Assembly: GCA_963699345.1 (NCBI GenBank)
Contig: CAVOTL010000005.1
Coordinates: 1,426,001 to 1,490,000 of the forward strand
Length of the DNA: 64,000 nt
Source of the DNA: Bog-756 sp963699345
GTDB taxonomy: Bacteria > Actinomycetota > Acidimicrobiia > Acidimicrobiales > RAAP-2
Reading direction: 5' to 3'
The notes under the pieces were generated by a model, which was not told where the DNA came from, made no database searches, and was given only the letters and a program-made list of their open reading frames with translations. The stretch's first letter is position 1. Each line of letters starts with the position of its first letter. Position numbers and translations under genes: made by a program. Shown piece after piece: positions 16,252 through 26,037 of this stretch.

Positions 16252-17343
16252 CTACTGGTAGCGCTCGAAGATGCTGGCCTCGGCCAGACGGGCCAGACCC
16301 TCCTTGACCGAGGTGGCCCGGGCCTGGCCCACCCCCTCGACCTGCTCGAGCTCGGTGATCGAGGCCCGCATGATGTGCTGGAGGTCCTCGAACCGCTCGA
16401 CGATCCGCTCGATGATGACGTCGGACAGGCGGGGGAGGTGGTGGAGGAGACGGTAGCCCCGGGGCTCGAGGCCGGAGTCGGTGTCGTGGAAGGCGCCGGG
16501 CAGCCGCAGGATGCTCGCCACCCGGGCGGGGTTGCGCAGCTCGTCCGAGCCCAGGTCGGCGAGCTGCTGGACGACCCACTCCTCGAAGGCGGACCGGTCG
16601 GCGGCCTCGTCACGGGTCATCACCGCGTAGTCGCGGATGACCAGGTCGAGCGCCCGGGCCACCCCGTCGGACAACTCGGCCGACTGGAGGCTGACGAGGC
16701 GCCCGTCCTCCCCCAACTCCACCAGGTACCCGTCCACCTCCTCGCCGATGCGGAGCACCATCTCGGCGGTCTGGATCACGTGGACGACGTCGCTGGCCGA
16801 CACCGTGTCCTCGACCTCCAGGATCGACAGGTTGCCGAGCGCCACGTCGAAGCGGCTGCGGAACCGCTGCATGGTGGCCAACGCCTGGTCGGTCCGGTCG
16901 TGGAGCCACCCGGTCGGCTGCACGGTGTGCTTGAGGTCGTTGCGGTAGACGGCGATGACCGACATGGCCGCCGACACCGACAGCACGGGCACGTCGATCG
17001 ACCGGGCCACCCGCTCGGCCGTCCGGTGCCGGGTGCCGGTCTCCGAGGTCGGGATCGAGGCATCGGGCATCAGGTGCACATTGGCGCGTGCGATGCGCGA
17101 GGCGTCCGGGGCCAGGATGATGGCGCCGTCCATCTTGGCCAGCTCGGAGAGTCGCTGGGGGCTGAACTCCGAATCGAGGAGGAACCCCCCCGAGCAGATG
17201 GACAGCACGTCGGGGCCGTCCCCCACCACCACGAGGCCGCCGCGCTTGGCCCGCAGGATCCGGTCGAGTCCGTCGCGGAGCGGCCGGCCCGGAGCCACCA
17301 TGGCCAGGGCGTCGCTCATGGCCGCGTTCTGGCGTGTGGTCAC
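16252..17343 (-). CDS. disA: DNA integrity scanning protein DisA (diadenylate cyclase)
   Basis: 363 residues making c-di-AMP from two ATP. The N-terminal DAC domain has the catalytic KMDGAIILAPD and ETGTRHRTAERVAR motifs. A helical linker and a C-terminal helix-hairpin-helix DNA-binding domain (VEGVGQARATSVKEGLARL) follow. It checks chromosome integrity and slows c-di-AMP synthesis at branched DNA. radA, whose product often restrains DisA, lies just upstream in the same operon. Potential c-di-AMP receptors are encoded at 57.5-61.5 kb (KimA-like permease and TrkA proteins). The start may be GTG 17343 or ATG 17319. No frame break. Confidence 0.96.
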   Translation of the reverse strand: MTTRQNAAMSDALAMVAPGRPLRDGLDRILRAKRGGLVVVGDGPDVLSICSGGFLLDSEFSPQRLSELAKMDGAIILAPDASRIARANVHLMPDASIPTSETGTRHRTAERVARSIDVPVLSVSAAMSVIAVYRNDLKHTVQPTGWLHDRTDQALATMQRFRSRFDVALGNLSILEVEDTVSASDVVHVIQTAEMVLRIGEEVDGYLVELGEDGRLVSLQSAELSDGVARALDLVIRDYAVMTRDEAADRSAFEEWVVQQLADLGSDELRNPARVASILRLPGAFHDTDSGLEPRGYRLLHHLPRLSDVIIERIVERFEDLQHIMRASITELEQVEGVGQARATSVKEGLARLAEASIFERYQ

Positions 17344-17400
17344 CCCCGAATCGTACCCGGCAGGTGTCAGCCTCCGGCGGGGCCCGACCGGGATGTCGGA

Positions 17401-18798
17401 TCAGACTGCCGGGCGCGTCGAGGCAGCCGAAACGGCGCACCGCCTCGGCCACCGTGTCGGCCCGGATCAGCTCGACCCCGGCCGGCCCGGCCGGAGCGGA
17501 GGCGGGCACCACGACCCGCCCGAACCCGAGGCGGGCCGCCTCCTCGAGGCGCCGCGGCAGGTTGGTCACCTGGCGCACCTCGCCCGCCAGTCCCACCTCG
17601 CCCACCGCCGCCAGGTCGGCGGGCAAGCGCGACCCCGGTCGAGGCCGACGCCACCGCCAGCGCCACCGCGAGGTCGGCGGCCGGCTCGGTGACCCGGATC
17701 CCGCCGGCCACCGAGGCGAAGACGTCGACGGCGTGCATCGGCAGGCCGGCGTGGCGCGGCCAGCACGGCCAGCGTCATCACCAGGCGACCGCCGTCGAGT
17801 CCCACGACGGACCGCTTGGGCTGGGCCTGGCCCATGGGGGCCACCAGGGCCTGCAGCTCCACCATCAGGGTGCGTCGACCCTGGAGGGCGGGAAGCACCA
17901 CCCCACCCGGTACCCCCGTCAGCCGGTCACCGAGCAGGAGCCGGCCCGGGTCGTCGACCCGGTTGAGGCCCTGGTCGCCCATCTCGAACAGACCGAGCTC
18001 ACCGGTCGGGCCCGAAGCGGTGCTTGACCGCCAGCAGCAGGCGCAGGGCGTGGTGCCGGTCGCCCTCGAAACTCAGCACGGTGTCGACCATGTGCTCGAG
18101 GGCGCGGGGTCCCGGCGAGCGAACCGTCCTTGGTGACGTGGCCGACCAGCACGGTCGCCACCTGGCGGGCCTTGGCCAGGCCGACGAGCTGGTCGGCGCA
18201 CTCGCGCACCTGCCCGATCGATCCCGGCACCCCGGTGGCCCGACGCTCGCCGGGGGTGGCCGGGCCCACGGCCACCGCCTGGATGGAGTCGATGACGACC
18301 AGATCGGGCGCGGACTCGACGACGGCGTTGATCACCTGGCCCACGTCGGTGGCCGACAGGATCAGCAGACCCGGCGGCACGGGACCGAGGCGTTCGGCCC
18401 GCAGGCGCACCTGGTGGGCCGACTCCTCGGCGGACACGAGGAGGACCCGGTGGCCGGCGCCGGCCCGGGCGGCCAGCACCTGGAGCAGGAGGGTCGACTT
18501 GCCGATGCCCGGCTCGCCGCCCGAGCAGCGTGACCGATCCCGGGACCAGGCCCCCCGACAGCACGCGGTCGAACTCCTCGACGCCGGTGGGCACGGCCGC
18601 CGCCTCCGACAGGTCGACCGAGGACAGGGGCACGGGGAGGCCCGACAGGTCGAGTTCGTCCACGGCCCGGACGAGCGGACCCAGCGCCGACTCCTCCACC
18701 AGGGTGTTCCACTCCCCACAGGTCGGGCAGCGCCCGGCCCACCGGGCGGTCGTCGAGCCGCAGTCGATGCAGCGGTGGCGCTTGGCCGTCTTTGCCAT
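17401..18798 (-). CDS. radA: DNA repair ATPase RadA, many frame breaks
   Basis: A RecA-like branch-migration protein of about 460 residues, reconstructed from at least five frames. The N-terminal zinc ribbon is CIDCGSTTARWAGRCPTCGEW; Walker A is GEPGIGKST; Walker B-like is LVVIDSIQAV. The RadA-specific motif reads KHRFG instead of the usual KNRFG. The Lon-protease-like C-terminal domain (VFASVAGGIRVTEPAADLAVAL, then VGEVGLAGEVRQV) is recognisable. Extra bases lie near 18528, 18117, 18010, 17755 and 17635. The exact 3' end is uncertain: TGA at 17403-17401 or 17369-17367. It lies between clpC and disA, as usual in actinobacteria. Confidence 0.88.
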
Positions 18799-18886
18799 GT
18801 CCCGATGGTAGGGACCGGGTGTGCCATCGGGTGCGACCCCGGTCCGGGACCGGGCCACCGCGGTGCCCGGGGACCGGGACGCGCCA

Positions 18887-18914
18887 CGCCCCTCCGGGGG
18901 GGACCGGAGGGGCG
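18887..18914. terminator. Hairpin in the clpC-radA spacer
   Basis: An 11-bp perfect stem CGCCCCTCCGG/CCGGAGGGGCG with a 6-nt G-rich loop. No U-tract follows on either strand, so it may be a terminator of the non-U type or a processing hairpin. Confidence 0.5.
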
Positions 18915-19200
18915 GCGCATGCCCGATCCGGACTCAGGGGGACGAGCCGTCCGGGCGCGGGACCCGCCGTGCCCGTCTGGCGAGGACCGGGGGCACTGCG
19001 AGTCTCCCGCCATCACCAGTAGAACCCCGGCGCGACTCGGCGCGAGCAGGGGCGAAGGTCCCGAATCCCGGGCGGGCAACGGGGGATGCACTCCGAGAAC
19101 ACACCGGTGCTCGACCCCCGAGGCCGACGCCCCACGCGGACCCGGGGACCGCCGGACGGGCCCGCCGGCCGGTGGAGGTCCGGACCCGGTTGCGGATGCA

Positions 19201-19232
19201 CCGAGGCCCCGCCACCAGGGGCGGGGCCTCGG
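19201..19232 (-). terminator. Terminator hairpin of clpC
   Basis: A 13-bp perfect stem (CCGAGGCCCCGCC with its complement) and a 6-nt loop, 41 bp after the clpC stop. No U-tract, as is common in high-GC actinobacteria. Confidence 0.7.
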
Positions 19233-19273
19233 CCGACGGTTCGTCTGCCGGGATGCTCCGGCAGCTGACCGGC

Positions 19274-21829
19274 TCAGTCGGCGGAGGAGTCCGCCCCGGC
19301 GAGCTCCATCGGCGGGGGCTCGATGCCCTCGATCGCCGTGAAGGTCAGCTGCTGGTCGCCGACGACGAGGGGCGGCGCGCCCTTCACGTCGTAGGCCTCG
19401 GCCATCTCGGGCGTGATCGTCTCCACGTCGACCACGATGGTCTGGCCGACCCGGAACTCCTTCCACAGGATCCGCTCCGACAGCGGGTCCTCGACGAGCT
19501 GCTGGATGGCCCGGCGCAGCGGCCGGGCGCCCAACTGCGGGTCGTAGCCCTTGTCGGCCAGGAGCGTCTTGGCCTCGGGCGTGAGGGCCAGGCTGAGGCC
19601 CTGCAGCTCGAGTTGGTTGGACACCCGCTGGATCATCAGGTCGACGATCTCGATGACCTCCACCTTCGACAGCTCGTGGAACACCACGACCTCGTCGATG
19701 CGGTTGAGGAACTCGGGACGGAAGTGGGCCTTGAGCGCCTCGTTCACCTTCGCCTTCATCCGCTCGTAGGTCACCGCGCCCGACGACTGGGCGAAGCCCA
19801 CCGACGTCTTGCGCAGGTCGGCGGTGCCCAGGTTGGACGTCATGATCAGGACGGTGTTCTTGAAGTCCACCGAGCGGCCCTGGGCGTCGGTCAGGCGACC
19901 GTCCTCCAGGATCTGCAGCAGCGTGTTGAACACGTCGGCGTGCGCCTTCTCGACCTCGTCGAACAGGACCACGGAGAACGGCTTGCGCCGGACCGCCTCG
20001 GTCAGCTGGCCGCCCTCTTCGTAGCCGACGTAGCCGGGGGGCGAACCCACCAGACGGCTCACCGTGTGCTTCTCCATGTACTCGGACATGTCGAGCTGGA
20101 TGAGGGCGTCCTCGTCGTCGAACAGGAACTCGGCGAGGGTCTTGGCCAGCTCGGTCTTCCCCACGCCGGTGGGGCCGAGGAAGATGAACGAGCCGCTCGG
20201 GCGCTTGGGGTCCTTGAGGCCGGCCCGCGTGCGACGGATCGAACGGGCCAGTGCGGCGATGGCCGGCTCCTGGCCGATCACCCGCTTGTGCAGCTCGTCC
20301 TCCATGCGCAGCAGCTTGGCCGTCTCCTCCTCGGTGAGGCGGTAGACCGGGATGCCGGTCCAGTTGGCCAGCACCTCGGCGATGACCTCCTCGTCGACGA
20401 CGTCGAACAGGTCGACGCCCTCGGCCCGCCACTCGGCCTCCATGGCCTCCTTGGCGTCGAGGCGGTCCTTCTCCTGCTCGGCCAGCTTCTTGGCCTGGTC
20501 GAAGGCCTGCTTCTCGATGGCGGCCTCCTTGTCGGAGCGCAGCCGGGAGATCTCCTCCTCGAGCTTCTTGTAGGCCGGCGGGGTGGTCATCCGACGGATG
20601 CGCAGGCGACTGCCGGCCTCGTCGATGAGGTCGATGGCCTTGTCCGGGAGGTAGCGGTCGGCCAGGTAGCGGTCGGCGAGATTGGCCGCGGCCACCAGGG
20701 CCTGGTCGGTGATCGTCACGGCATGGTGCGACTCGTAGCGGTCGCGCAGGCCCTTCAGGATCTCGATGGTCAGGGTGACGTTGGGCTGCTCCACCTTGAT
20801 GGGCTGGAAGCGCCGCTCGAGCGCGGCGTCCTTCTCCAGGTGCTTGCGGTACTCGTCGATGGTGGTGGCCCCGATGGTCTGCAGCTCGCCCCGGGCCAGC
20901 ATCGGCTTCAGGATGGACGCCGCGTCGATGGCGCCCTCGGCGGCGCCGGCACCCACCAGGGTGTGGAGCTCGTCGATGAACAGCACGATGTCGCCCCGGG
21001 TGCGGATCTCCTTCAGCACCTTCTTGAGGCGCTCCTCGAAGTCGCCGCGGTAGCGGCTGCCGGCCACCAGTGCGCCGAGGTCGAGGGTGTACAGCTGCTT
21101 GCCGGTCAGCGTCTCGGGGACCTCGTCGGCCACGATGCGCTGGGCGAGGCCCTCGACGATGGCCGTCTTGCCGACACCGGGCTCGCCGATGAGGACCGGG
21201 TTGTTCTTCGTGCGGCGCGACAGCACCTGCATGACCCGCTCGATCTCTTTCTCGCGACCGATCACCGGGTCGAGCTTGTGATCGCGGGCCAGGGCCGTCA
21301 GGTTGCGGCCGAACTGGTCGAGGACCGCCGATCCCGTCGGGGCATCGGCCTGCTGGTTGCCGGGCTGGCCGCCACCGACGGCCTCCTTGCCCTGGTAGCC
21401 CGAGAGCAGCTGGATGACCTGCTGGCGCACACGCGGCAGGTCGGCACCCAGGCTCTGCAGCACCTGGGCGGCCACGCCCTCGCCCTCGCGGACCAGCCCG
21501 AGCAGCATGTGCTCGGTACCGATGTAGCTGTGGCCGAGCTGCAGCGCCTCGCGCAGCGAGAGCTCCAGGACCTTCTTGGCCCGCGGCGTGAAGGGCGGCG
21601 AGCCCGTCGGGGCCGTACCGGCCAACCCGATGGTCTCCTCGACCTTCTCGCGGACGGCCTCCAACGACACCCCGAGGGACTCGAGCGCTTTGGCCGCGAC
21701 CCCCTCGCCCTCGTGGATCAACCCCAGGAGGATGTGCTCGGTGCCGATGAAACTGTGGTTGAGCAGCCGCGCCTCCTCCTGTGCCAACACCAGGACTCGT
21801 CGAGCTCGGTCTGTGAATCGTTCGAACAC
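19274..21829 (-). CDS. clpC: ATP-dependent Clp protease ATPase subunit ClpC
   Basis: An 851-residue AAA+ unfoldase that feeds ClpP. Two Clp_N repeats (HSFIGTEHILLGLIHEGEGVA and HSYIGTEHMLLGLVREGEGVA) are followed by AAA-1 (GEPGVGKTA, FIDELHTLVGAG) and a middle domain with a UVR-like coiled segment (KEAAIEKQAFDQAKKLAEQE). AAA-2 (GPTGVGKTE, VVLFDEVEKAH, with the VGSPPGYVGY pore loop) and the D2-small C-terminal domain complete it. GTG 21829 follows GGAGG by 7 nt and gives the standard VFERFTDRARRV start; the frame is open upstream but non-coding in character. No frame break over 2.5 kb. A hairpin terminator lies 41 bp downstream. Confidence 0.97.
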   Translation of the reverse strand: MFERFTDRARRVLVLAQEEARLLNHSFIGTEHILLGLIHEGEGVAAKALESLGVSLEAVREKVEETIGLAGTAPTGSPPFTPRAKKVLELSLREALQLGHSYIGTEHMLLGLVREGEGVAAQVLQSLGADLPRVRQQVIQLLSGYQGKEAVGGGQPGNQQADAPTGSAVLDQFGRNLTALARDHKLDPVIGREKEIERVMQVLSRRTKNNPVLIGEPGVGKTAIVEGLAQRIVADEVPETLTGKQLYTLDLGALVAGSRYRGDFEERLKKVLKEIRTRGDIVLFIDELHTLVGAGAAEGAIDAASILKPMLARGELQTIGATTIDEYRKHLEKDAALERRFQPIKVEQPNVTLTIEILKGLRDRYESHHAVTITDQALVAAANLADRYLADRYLPDKAIDLIDEAGSRLRIRRMTTPPAYKKLEEEISRLRSDKEAAIEKQAFDQAKKLAEQEKDRLDAKEAMEAEWRAEGVDLFDVVDEEVIAEVLANWTGIPVYRLTEEETAKLLRMEDELHKRVIGQEPAIAALARSIRRTRAGLKDPKRPSGSFIFLGPTGVGKTELAKTLAEFLFDDEDALIQLDMSEYMEKHTVSRLVGSPPGYVGYEEGGQLTEAVRRKPFSVVLFDEVEKAHADVFNTLLQILEDGRLTDAQGRSVDFKNTVLIMTSNLGTADLRKTSVGFAQSSGAVTYERMKAKVNEALKAHFRPEFLNRIDEVVVFHELSKVEVIEIVDLMIQRVSNQLELQGLSLALTPEAKTLLADKGYDPQLGARPLRRAIQQLVEDPLSERILWKEFRVGQTIVVDVETITPEMAEAYDVKGAPPLVVGDQQLTFTAIEGIEPPPMELAGADSSAD

Positions 21830-21959
21830 TCCACCGCCTCCATCCGCGGTCAGTAACTGGAATCCGAGTCTACAGGTGGCAGTGCCCACCGCACCCACAG
21901 CCCCGGAAGCCGGTGAGCATGTACCGGTCATCGGCAGTCTGACCTATCGTCTGTAGCCA

Positions 21960-22938
21960 GTGAACGTCGTCGACACCCTCGGACTCCCCGCCCTCGAAGA
22001 CCAGCTGGCCCACCTCGAGCCCCTGCTCGTGGAGTCCGTCGTGACCGGAGACGCCTTCCTGGACGAGGTCACGACCCACCTGCTGGCGGCCGGCGGCAAG
22101 CGGCTCCGGCCGGTCCTGGCCCTGTCCACCGCCACCTCCGGCACCCGGGTCGCCACCCGCGAGGACCTGCTGGGCGCCGTCGCCGTCGAACTGGTGCACC
22201 TCGCCTCGCTCTACCACGACGACGTCATGGACGAGGCGACCATGCGGCGCAACGTCGAGAGCGTCAACTCGAGGTTCGGGAACCTGGTGGCCATCGTGGC
22301 GGGCGACTTCCTCCTGGCCCGCTCGGCCGAGATCGCCGCCGGCCTGGGGGTCGAGATCGCCGCCCTGCTGGCCGCCACGCTGGGCGAGCTCTGCCAGGGC
22401 CAGGTGGCCGAGGTGCGCGCCGCCTTCCGGGTCGACCGGTCGAAGGACGACTACTCGTCGGCCATCTCCGGAAAGACCGCCTCCCTGATGGCCACGTCCT
22501 GTCGCATCGGGGCGCTCACCGGAGGTCTGGACCGCGACCAGGTCGACGCCTTCACCGAGTTCGGTCGCTGCTTCGGCATGATCTTCCAGGTCCGCGACGA
22601 CATCCTCGACGTGGTCGGCACCGAGGCGGATCTGGGGAAACCGGCCGGCCAGGACCTGGCGGAGGGCATCTACACCCTTCCCGTGCTCCTCACCCTGGAC
22701 GACCCGGTGCACGGGCCCGAACTGCGCGATCTGCTCGGCCAGCCGCTCGGGGTGCCCGAGCAGGAGAAGGCCCGGTCGATCGTCGCCGGCTCCGGTGCCA
22801 TCGCCGAATCGGTCCAGGTGGCCCGCCGCTACGCCGAGGATGCCGCCGTCGGCCGCCCTCGCCGGCCCGTCACCCGTGCTGGCCGCCGCGCTCACGCGCC
22901 TGGCCCACAGCCTCGTCGACGACCTGCCGGCCCCCTGA
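21960..22938 (+). CDS. Trans-isoprenyl (polyprenyl) diphosphate synthase, one frame break
   Basis: About 325 residues, elongating allylic diphosphates with IPP, probably to the C35-C50 menaquinone side chain. GGKRLRPVL, the first aspartate-rich motif LYHDDVMDEA, GDFLLARS, GKTASLMATSC and the second motif FQVRDDILDVVG are all present. The bulky residues before the first motif suggest a long-chain product (inference). One extra base near 22845 puts the last 30 codons (LAGPSPVLAAALTRLAHSLV) in another frame. It starts at GTG 21960, 9 nt after a TATCGT hexamer, and is divergent from clpC. Confidence 0.9.
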
Positions 22939-22998
22939 ACGGCGGTCGCCCCGGGCGGGGCGAGCCGGCCGGAGGTCACGAGCGTCCGGTTCAGGAGG

Positions 22999-23603
22999 TC
23001 ATGCCCGCCCAGGCCGACCAGGCCGCGGGACAGTTCGATCTCCCCCATGTGCCGAAGACCGTGCTGGTAGATCCAGCACTCGGTGGCGTCGAGGAGGGTG
23101 ATGCCCTCGGGACCCGCCACCCGGGCGCTGTAGGTGCTGGCGATCTGCTCGGGAAACGGCCGGGGGATGACCAGTCGGGTCAGCTCGGCGGGATCGAGGT
23201 CGGCCAGCCACGCCTCGACCCGGTCGAACACGGTGCGCATGTACTCCTGGAACTGCCCGTAGTCGCCGATCCTCTGGTGCACCATCTCGGCGACGGTCTT
23301 GTGCTTGCCGTGGTCGGGGATGGCCGGGTGCACCCTCGCCACCCAACTGTCGTCCCAGATCGGAGCCGTGCCCGTCATCAGGAGGAAGGAGGCGTCGATC
23401 ATGTTGACGATGTGGAACAGGCTGAAGGCGATGGGGAGCACGCCCTCGCGTTCGAAGTGGTTGACCTGGTCCACGTCCATGGTCGCCACCGCGTCGTAGT
23501 ACAGCGAGAACAGGGCGTGCATCCGCCGCTGCAGCGAGTCGAGGACGAGATCGGCACCCCTCGCGTCCGAGCCCGTCGCTGCGGTCGGTGGCGCATCGGA
23601 CAC
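22999..23603 (-). CDS. DinB-superfamily protein
   Basis: About 200 residues of a DinB/YfiT-like four-helix bundle. The helix-1 region SLQRRMHALFSLYYDAV, the central LFHIVNMIDASFLLM with its metal-ligand-type histidine, and the C-terminal YQHGLRHMGEIELSRGLVG carry the three-histidine pattern of metal-dependent thiol transferases and relatives. GTG 23603 is chosen because GGAGGG precedes it by 7 nt. The ATG at 23645 overlaps the -10 box. The end is uncertain: the frame runs on past 22999 unless one extra base is removed. A strong, AT-rich promoter/operator region separates it from the divergent DUF2855 gene. Substrate unknown. Confidence 0.7.
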
Positions 23604-23643
23604 GGTGACTCCCTCCGGGGCCCGACGGCCGGGCCTCCGGCCC

Positions 23644-23672
23644 ATGTAAACACTTGTCATAATCACTGTCAA
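23644..23672 (-). promoter_or_regulatory. Promoter of the DinB gene with operator-like repeat
   Basis: TTGACA (23672-23667), 17-bp spacer, TTACAT (23649-23644). The spacer begins an imperfect inverted repeat, TTGACA...TGACAA. The segment is strikingly AT-rich for this genome and lies between divergent genes, so it may be a shared control site, perhaps for the TetR gene at 24843. Confidence 0.6.
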
Positions 23673-23745
23673 CTGTTAGCCGTGACCTCCGCGCACCCGC
23701 CGGCCATGGGCCGGCACGGGCAAGCGGGCGCCGGAAGCGAGCACG

Positions 23746-24832
23746 ATGCAACTCGACGTCAGCCGGTCCGACCTCCACGAGGTGCGGACGGTCTCCCGGC
23801 CGTCGGCCCCCCTCGCCCCCGGCGAGGCCCGACTGCGGATCGACGCCTTCGGACTGTCCGCCAACAACATCACCTACGCCGTCTACGGCGACCTCCTGCA
23901 CTACTGGGCGTGCTTCCCGGGCGAGGAGACGGACGGCGGGGTCTGGGGCCGGGTGCCGGTGTGGGGCTTCGGCGACGTCGTCGAGTCGACCACCCCGGGG
24001 GTCGACGTCGGCACCCGGGTCTACGGCTACTTCCCATTGGGTGACGAACTGGTCGTCTCGCCGGGGCGCATCGACGGTCAGGGATTCTCCGACATCGCCC
24101 CCCACCGCTCGGCCGTCCCGTCGGTCTACGCCCGGTACGGCACCACCACGGCCGACCGCGTCTACTCCCCGGCCCGCGAGGACCAGCAGATGCTGCTGTG
24201 GCCCCTCTTCGTCACCTCGTTCGTGGTGGACGACTTCCTCGCCGACCACGACCTCTACGGGGCCCGGCACCGTGATCGTGTCCAGCGCCTCGTCCAAGAC
24301 GGCGATCGGCGCGGCGTTCCTGCTGGCCGAGCGGGAGGGCCTCGACGTGGTCGGGCTCACGTCCCCGGGCAACGTGGACTTCGTCCGGTCGCTCGGCTGC
24401 TACGCCACCGTCCTGACGTACGACGCCGTCGACCGGCTGGACGCCACCCCGTCGGCCTATGTCGACGTCGCCGGACGCCGGGACGTCACCCACGCCGTCC
24501 ATGCCCGTCTGGGCGACGACCTGCGGTACTCGATGGTGGTCGGGGACACGCACTGGGACGACACCACCCGCGTCCCCGGGGGCCTGCCCGGGCCTGGGCC
24601 CGAGTTCCTCTTCGCCCCGGACCAGATCGCCAAGCGCCGCACGGAGTGGGGGCGGGACGGTTTCGAATCGGCGGTGGCCGCCGCCTGGGAGCGGTTCGTG
24701 CCGTGGACCGACTCGTGGCTGACCATCCGCCACGGTGGAGGGCCCGAGGCGGTCGAGGCGGTGTACCGTGCCGTGCTCGACGGTCGCACCGATCCCGGCG
24801 TGGGCGACATCTGCACACTGGCCGGACCGTAG
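23746..24832 (+). CDS. DUF2855-family protein, one frame break
   Basis: About 361 residues. The protein has the layout of a medium-chain-dehydrogenase-like fold without zinc motifs: an N-terminal GroES-like half (GEARLRIDAFGLSANNITYAV split, WGRVPVWGFGDVV, GTRVYGYFPLGD) and a Rossmann half (TVIVSSASSKTAIGAAFLLA, VVGLTSPGNVDFVRSLGCY). SSASSKTA and the FVxSLGCYxxVLTYD order are typical of DUF2855 proteins. One extra base near 24268 separates the halves. Activity is unknown; an NAD(P)-dependent reductase is an inference. A TetR gene, SRPBCC gene and sulfatase follow on the same strand, suggesting a catabolic island. Confidence 0.82.
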
Positions 24833-24835
24833 GAT
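24830..24835 (+). promoter_or_regulatory. Internal -10 box (TAGGAT) of tetR
   Basis: TAGGAT begins inside the DUF2855 stop codon and ends 7 nt before the tetR ATG at 24843, the same leaderless spacing as at otsA and sigR. Confidence 0.45.
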
Positions 24836-24842
24836 CGCCGGG

Positions 24843-25563
24843 ATGACCGACACCCGATCGCGGGGCACCCGCTCCGCCGACGACACCCAGCCGGCGCCCG
24901 AGGCCGTCTGGCCCGCCGACCCCGGACGGGTCTTCGTGCCCGGAGCGGAGGGGCACGAGGAGCCGGCGGCCCTCACCGACGGCCGGCGGCTGCGGCGCGC
25001 CCTCAACCGCGAGGCGGTGGTCGACGCGCTGCTCGACCTCTACACCGAGGGCAACCTCCGGCCCAGCACCGACGAGATCGCCGAGCGGGCCGGGATCTCC
25101 CCGCGGTCCCTCTTCCGCTACTTCGAGGACGCCGACGACCTGGCGGGCGAGGCCGTGGCCCGCCAGCTGGCCCGGGTGCTCCCGATCCTGCCCATCGAGA
25201 CCGGCCCGGACGCCCGCTTCGACGACCGCGTGGCCGCGCTGGTCGACCAGCGCCTCCGGCTCTTCACCACCCTCGGGCAGGCCGCCCACGTCTCGCGACT
25301 GCGGGCCCCCTTCCAGCCCCGGCTGGCCGAGTCGCTCACCGAGGCCCGACGCTTCCTGCGGGGCCAGGTCCGGACGCTCTTCGGCCCCGAGCTCTCGGCC
25401 ATGACCGACGGTGCCGCCGAGGCGGCGCTGGCCGCGGCCGACGTCCTGACCGGCTTCGAGGCCTACCAGCTGCTGACCGGCGACCGGGACTTCGACCACG
25501 ACGAGGTCCGGGCCGTCCTCACCGCCTCGCTCACCACCCTGCTCGCCTCCAGCCACCCGATGA
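24843..25563 (+). CDS. TetR/AcrR-family transcriptional regulator
   Basis: About 239 residues. A 55-residue N-terminal extension precedes the helix-turn-helix (EAVVDALLDLYTEGNLRPST, AERAGISPRSLFRYFEDADDL). The ligand domain contains RVAALVDQRLRLFTTLGQAAHVSRLRAP in two segments, typical of actinobacterial TetR proteins. The reading frame continues into the next gene; the natural stop is the TGA of the ATGA overlap at 25560-25563, assuming one extra base late in the gene. It probably controls this island and possibly the AT-rich divergent promoter at 23.65 kb. Ligand unknown. Confidence 0.8.
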
Positions 25564-25974
25564 CCGCCCGACCGCGGGAGCCTGCGCCATTCGATCCGGC
25601 TGCAGTGCCCGGCCGACACCGTATGGGACATGGTCGGCGACCCGGCCCGCCTGACCGAGTGGTGGGAGGGAGTCGAGTCCGCCACGGTGGAGGGTGACGT
25701 GCGGACGATCATGACCCGCTCGGGCCTCCCGATGCCCGAGCGCCTCCTCACCGTCGACCCCCACCTCCGGCGCTTCCAGTACCGGATCACCGCGCCGCTC
25801 TTCGTGGAGCACCTCAGCACCATCGACGTCCACGACCTGGACGACGGCACCTGCCTGACCGTCTACAGCGTCGACGCCGAACCGGCCGTGCTCGCCCTGG
25901 TCATCGCCGGCGCGGCCCGGGCCGCGCTGGCCCACCTGCCCGAGGTCCTGGGCGTGAAGGAGTACCGGCCGTGA
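25560..25974 (+). CDS. SRPBCC (START-like) family protein, one frame break
   Basis: About 137 residues of a polyketide-cyclase/SRPBCC helix-grip fold. IRLQCPADTVWDMVGDPARL is the usual first strand and helix, followed by RRFQYRITAPLFVEHLSTID and a C-terminal helix AARAALAHLPEVL. Such proteins bind hydrophobic ligands. The ATG at 25560 overlaps the tetR stop by ATGA. One extra base near 25577 must be removed to reach the main frame, giving MTARPRSLRHSIRLQC. The sulfatase gene starts 63 bp downstream. Confidence 0.75.
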
Positions 25975-26037
25975 GCGGGGCCGCCCGCCGACCACCGTCG
26001 CCCGCCCGCCCGGGGGAACGTCGAAAGGAGCCCGCTG

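Larger units (their letters stand above)
18799..19273. other. 475-bp spacer between clpC and radA
   Basis: Apart from two hairpins (18887-18914 and 19201-19232) I see no gene here. Short ORFs on both strands are proline/arginine-rich without domain character. A TACCAT hexamer about 12 nt before the radA ATG could be its -10 box. Confidence 0.6.

Noticed and set aside
18915..19200. A gene or small RNA in the clpC-radA spacer
   Set aside because: No start signal, conserved fold or plausible protein composition beyond two hairpins.
18821..21856. 1011-residue open frame on the plus strand across clpC
   Set aside because: It is the antisense shadow of clpC: His/Leu/Gly/Arg-rich, no domain character, while the minus strand carries a complete ClpC.
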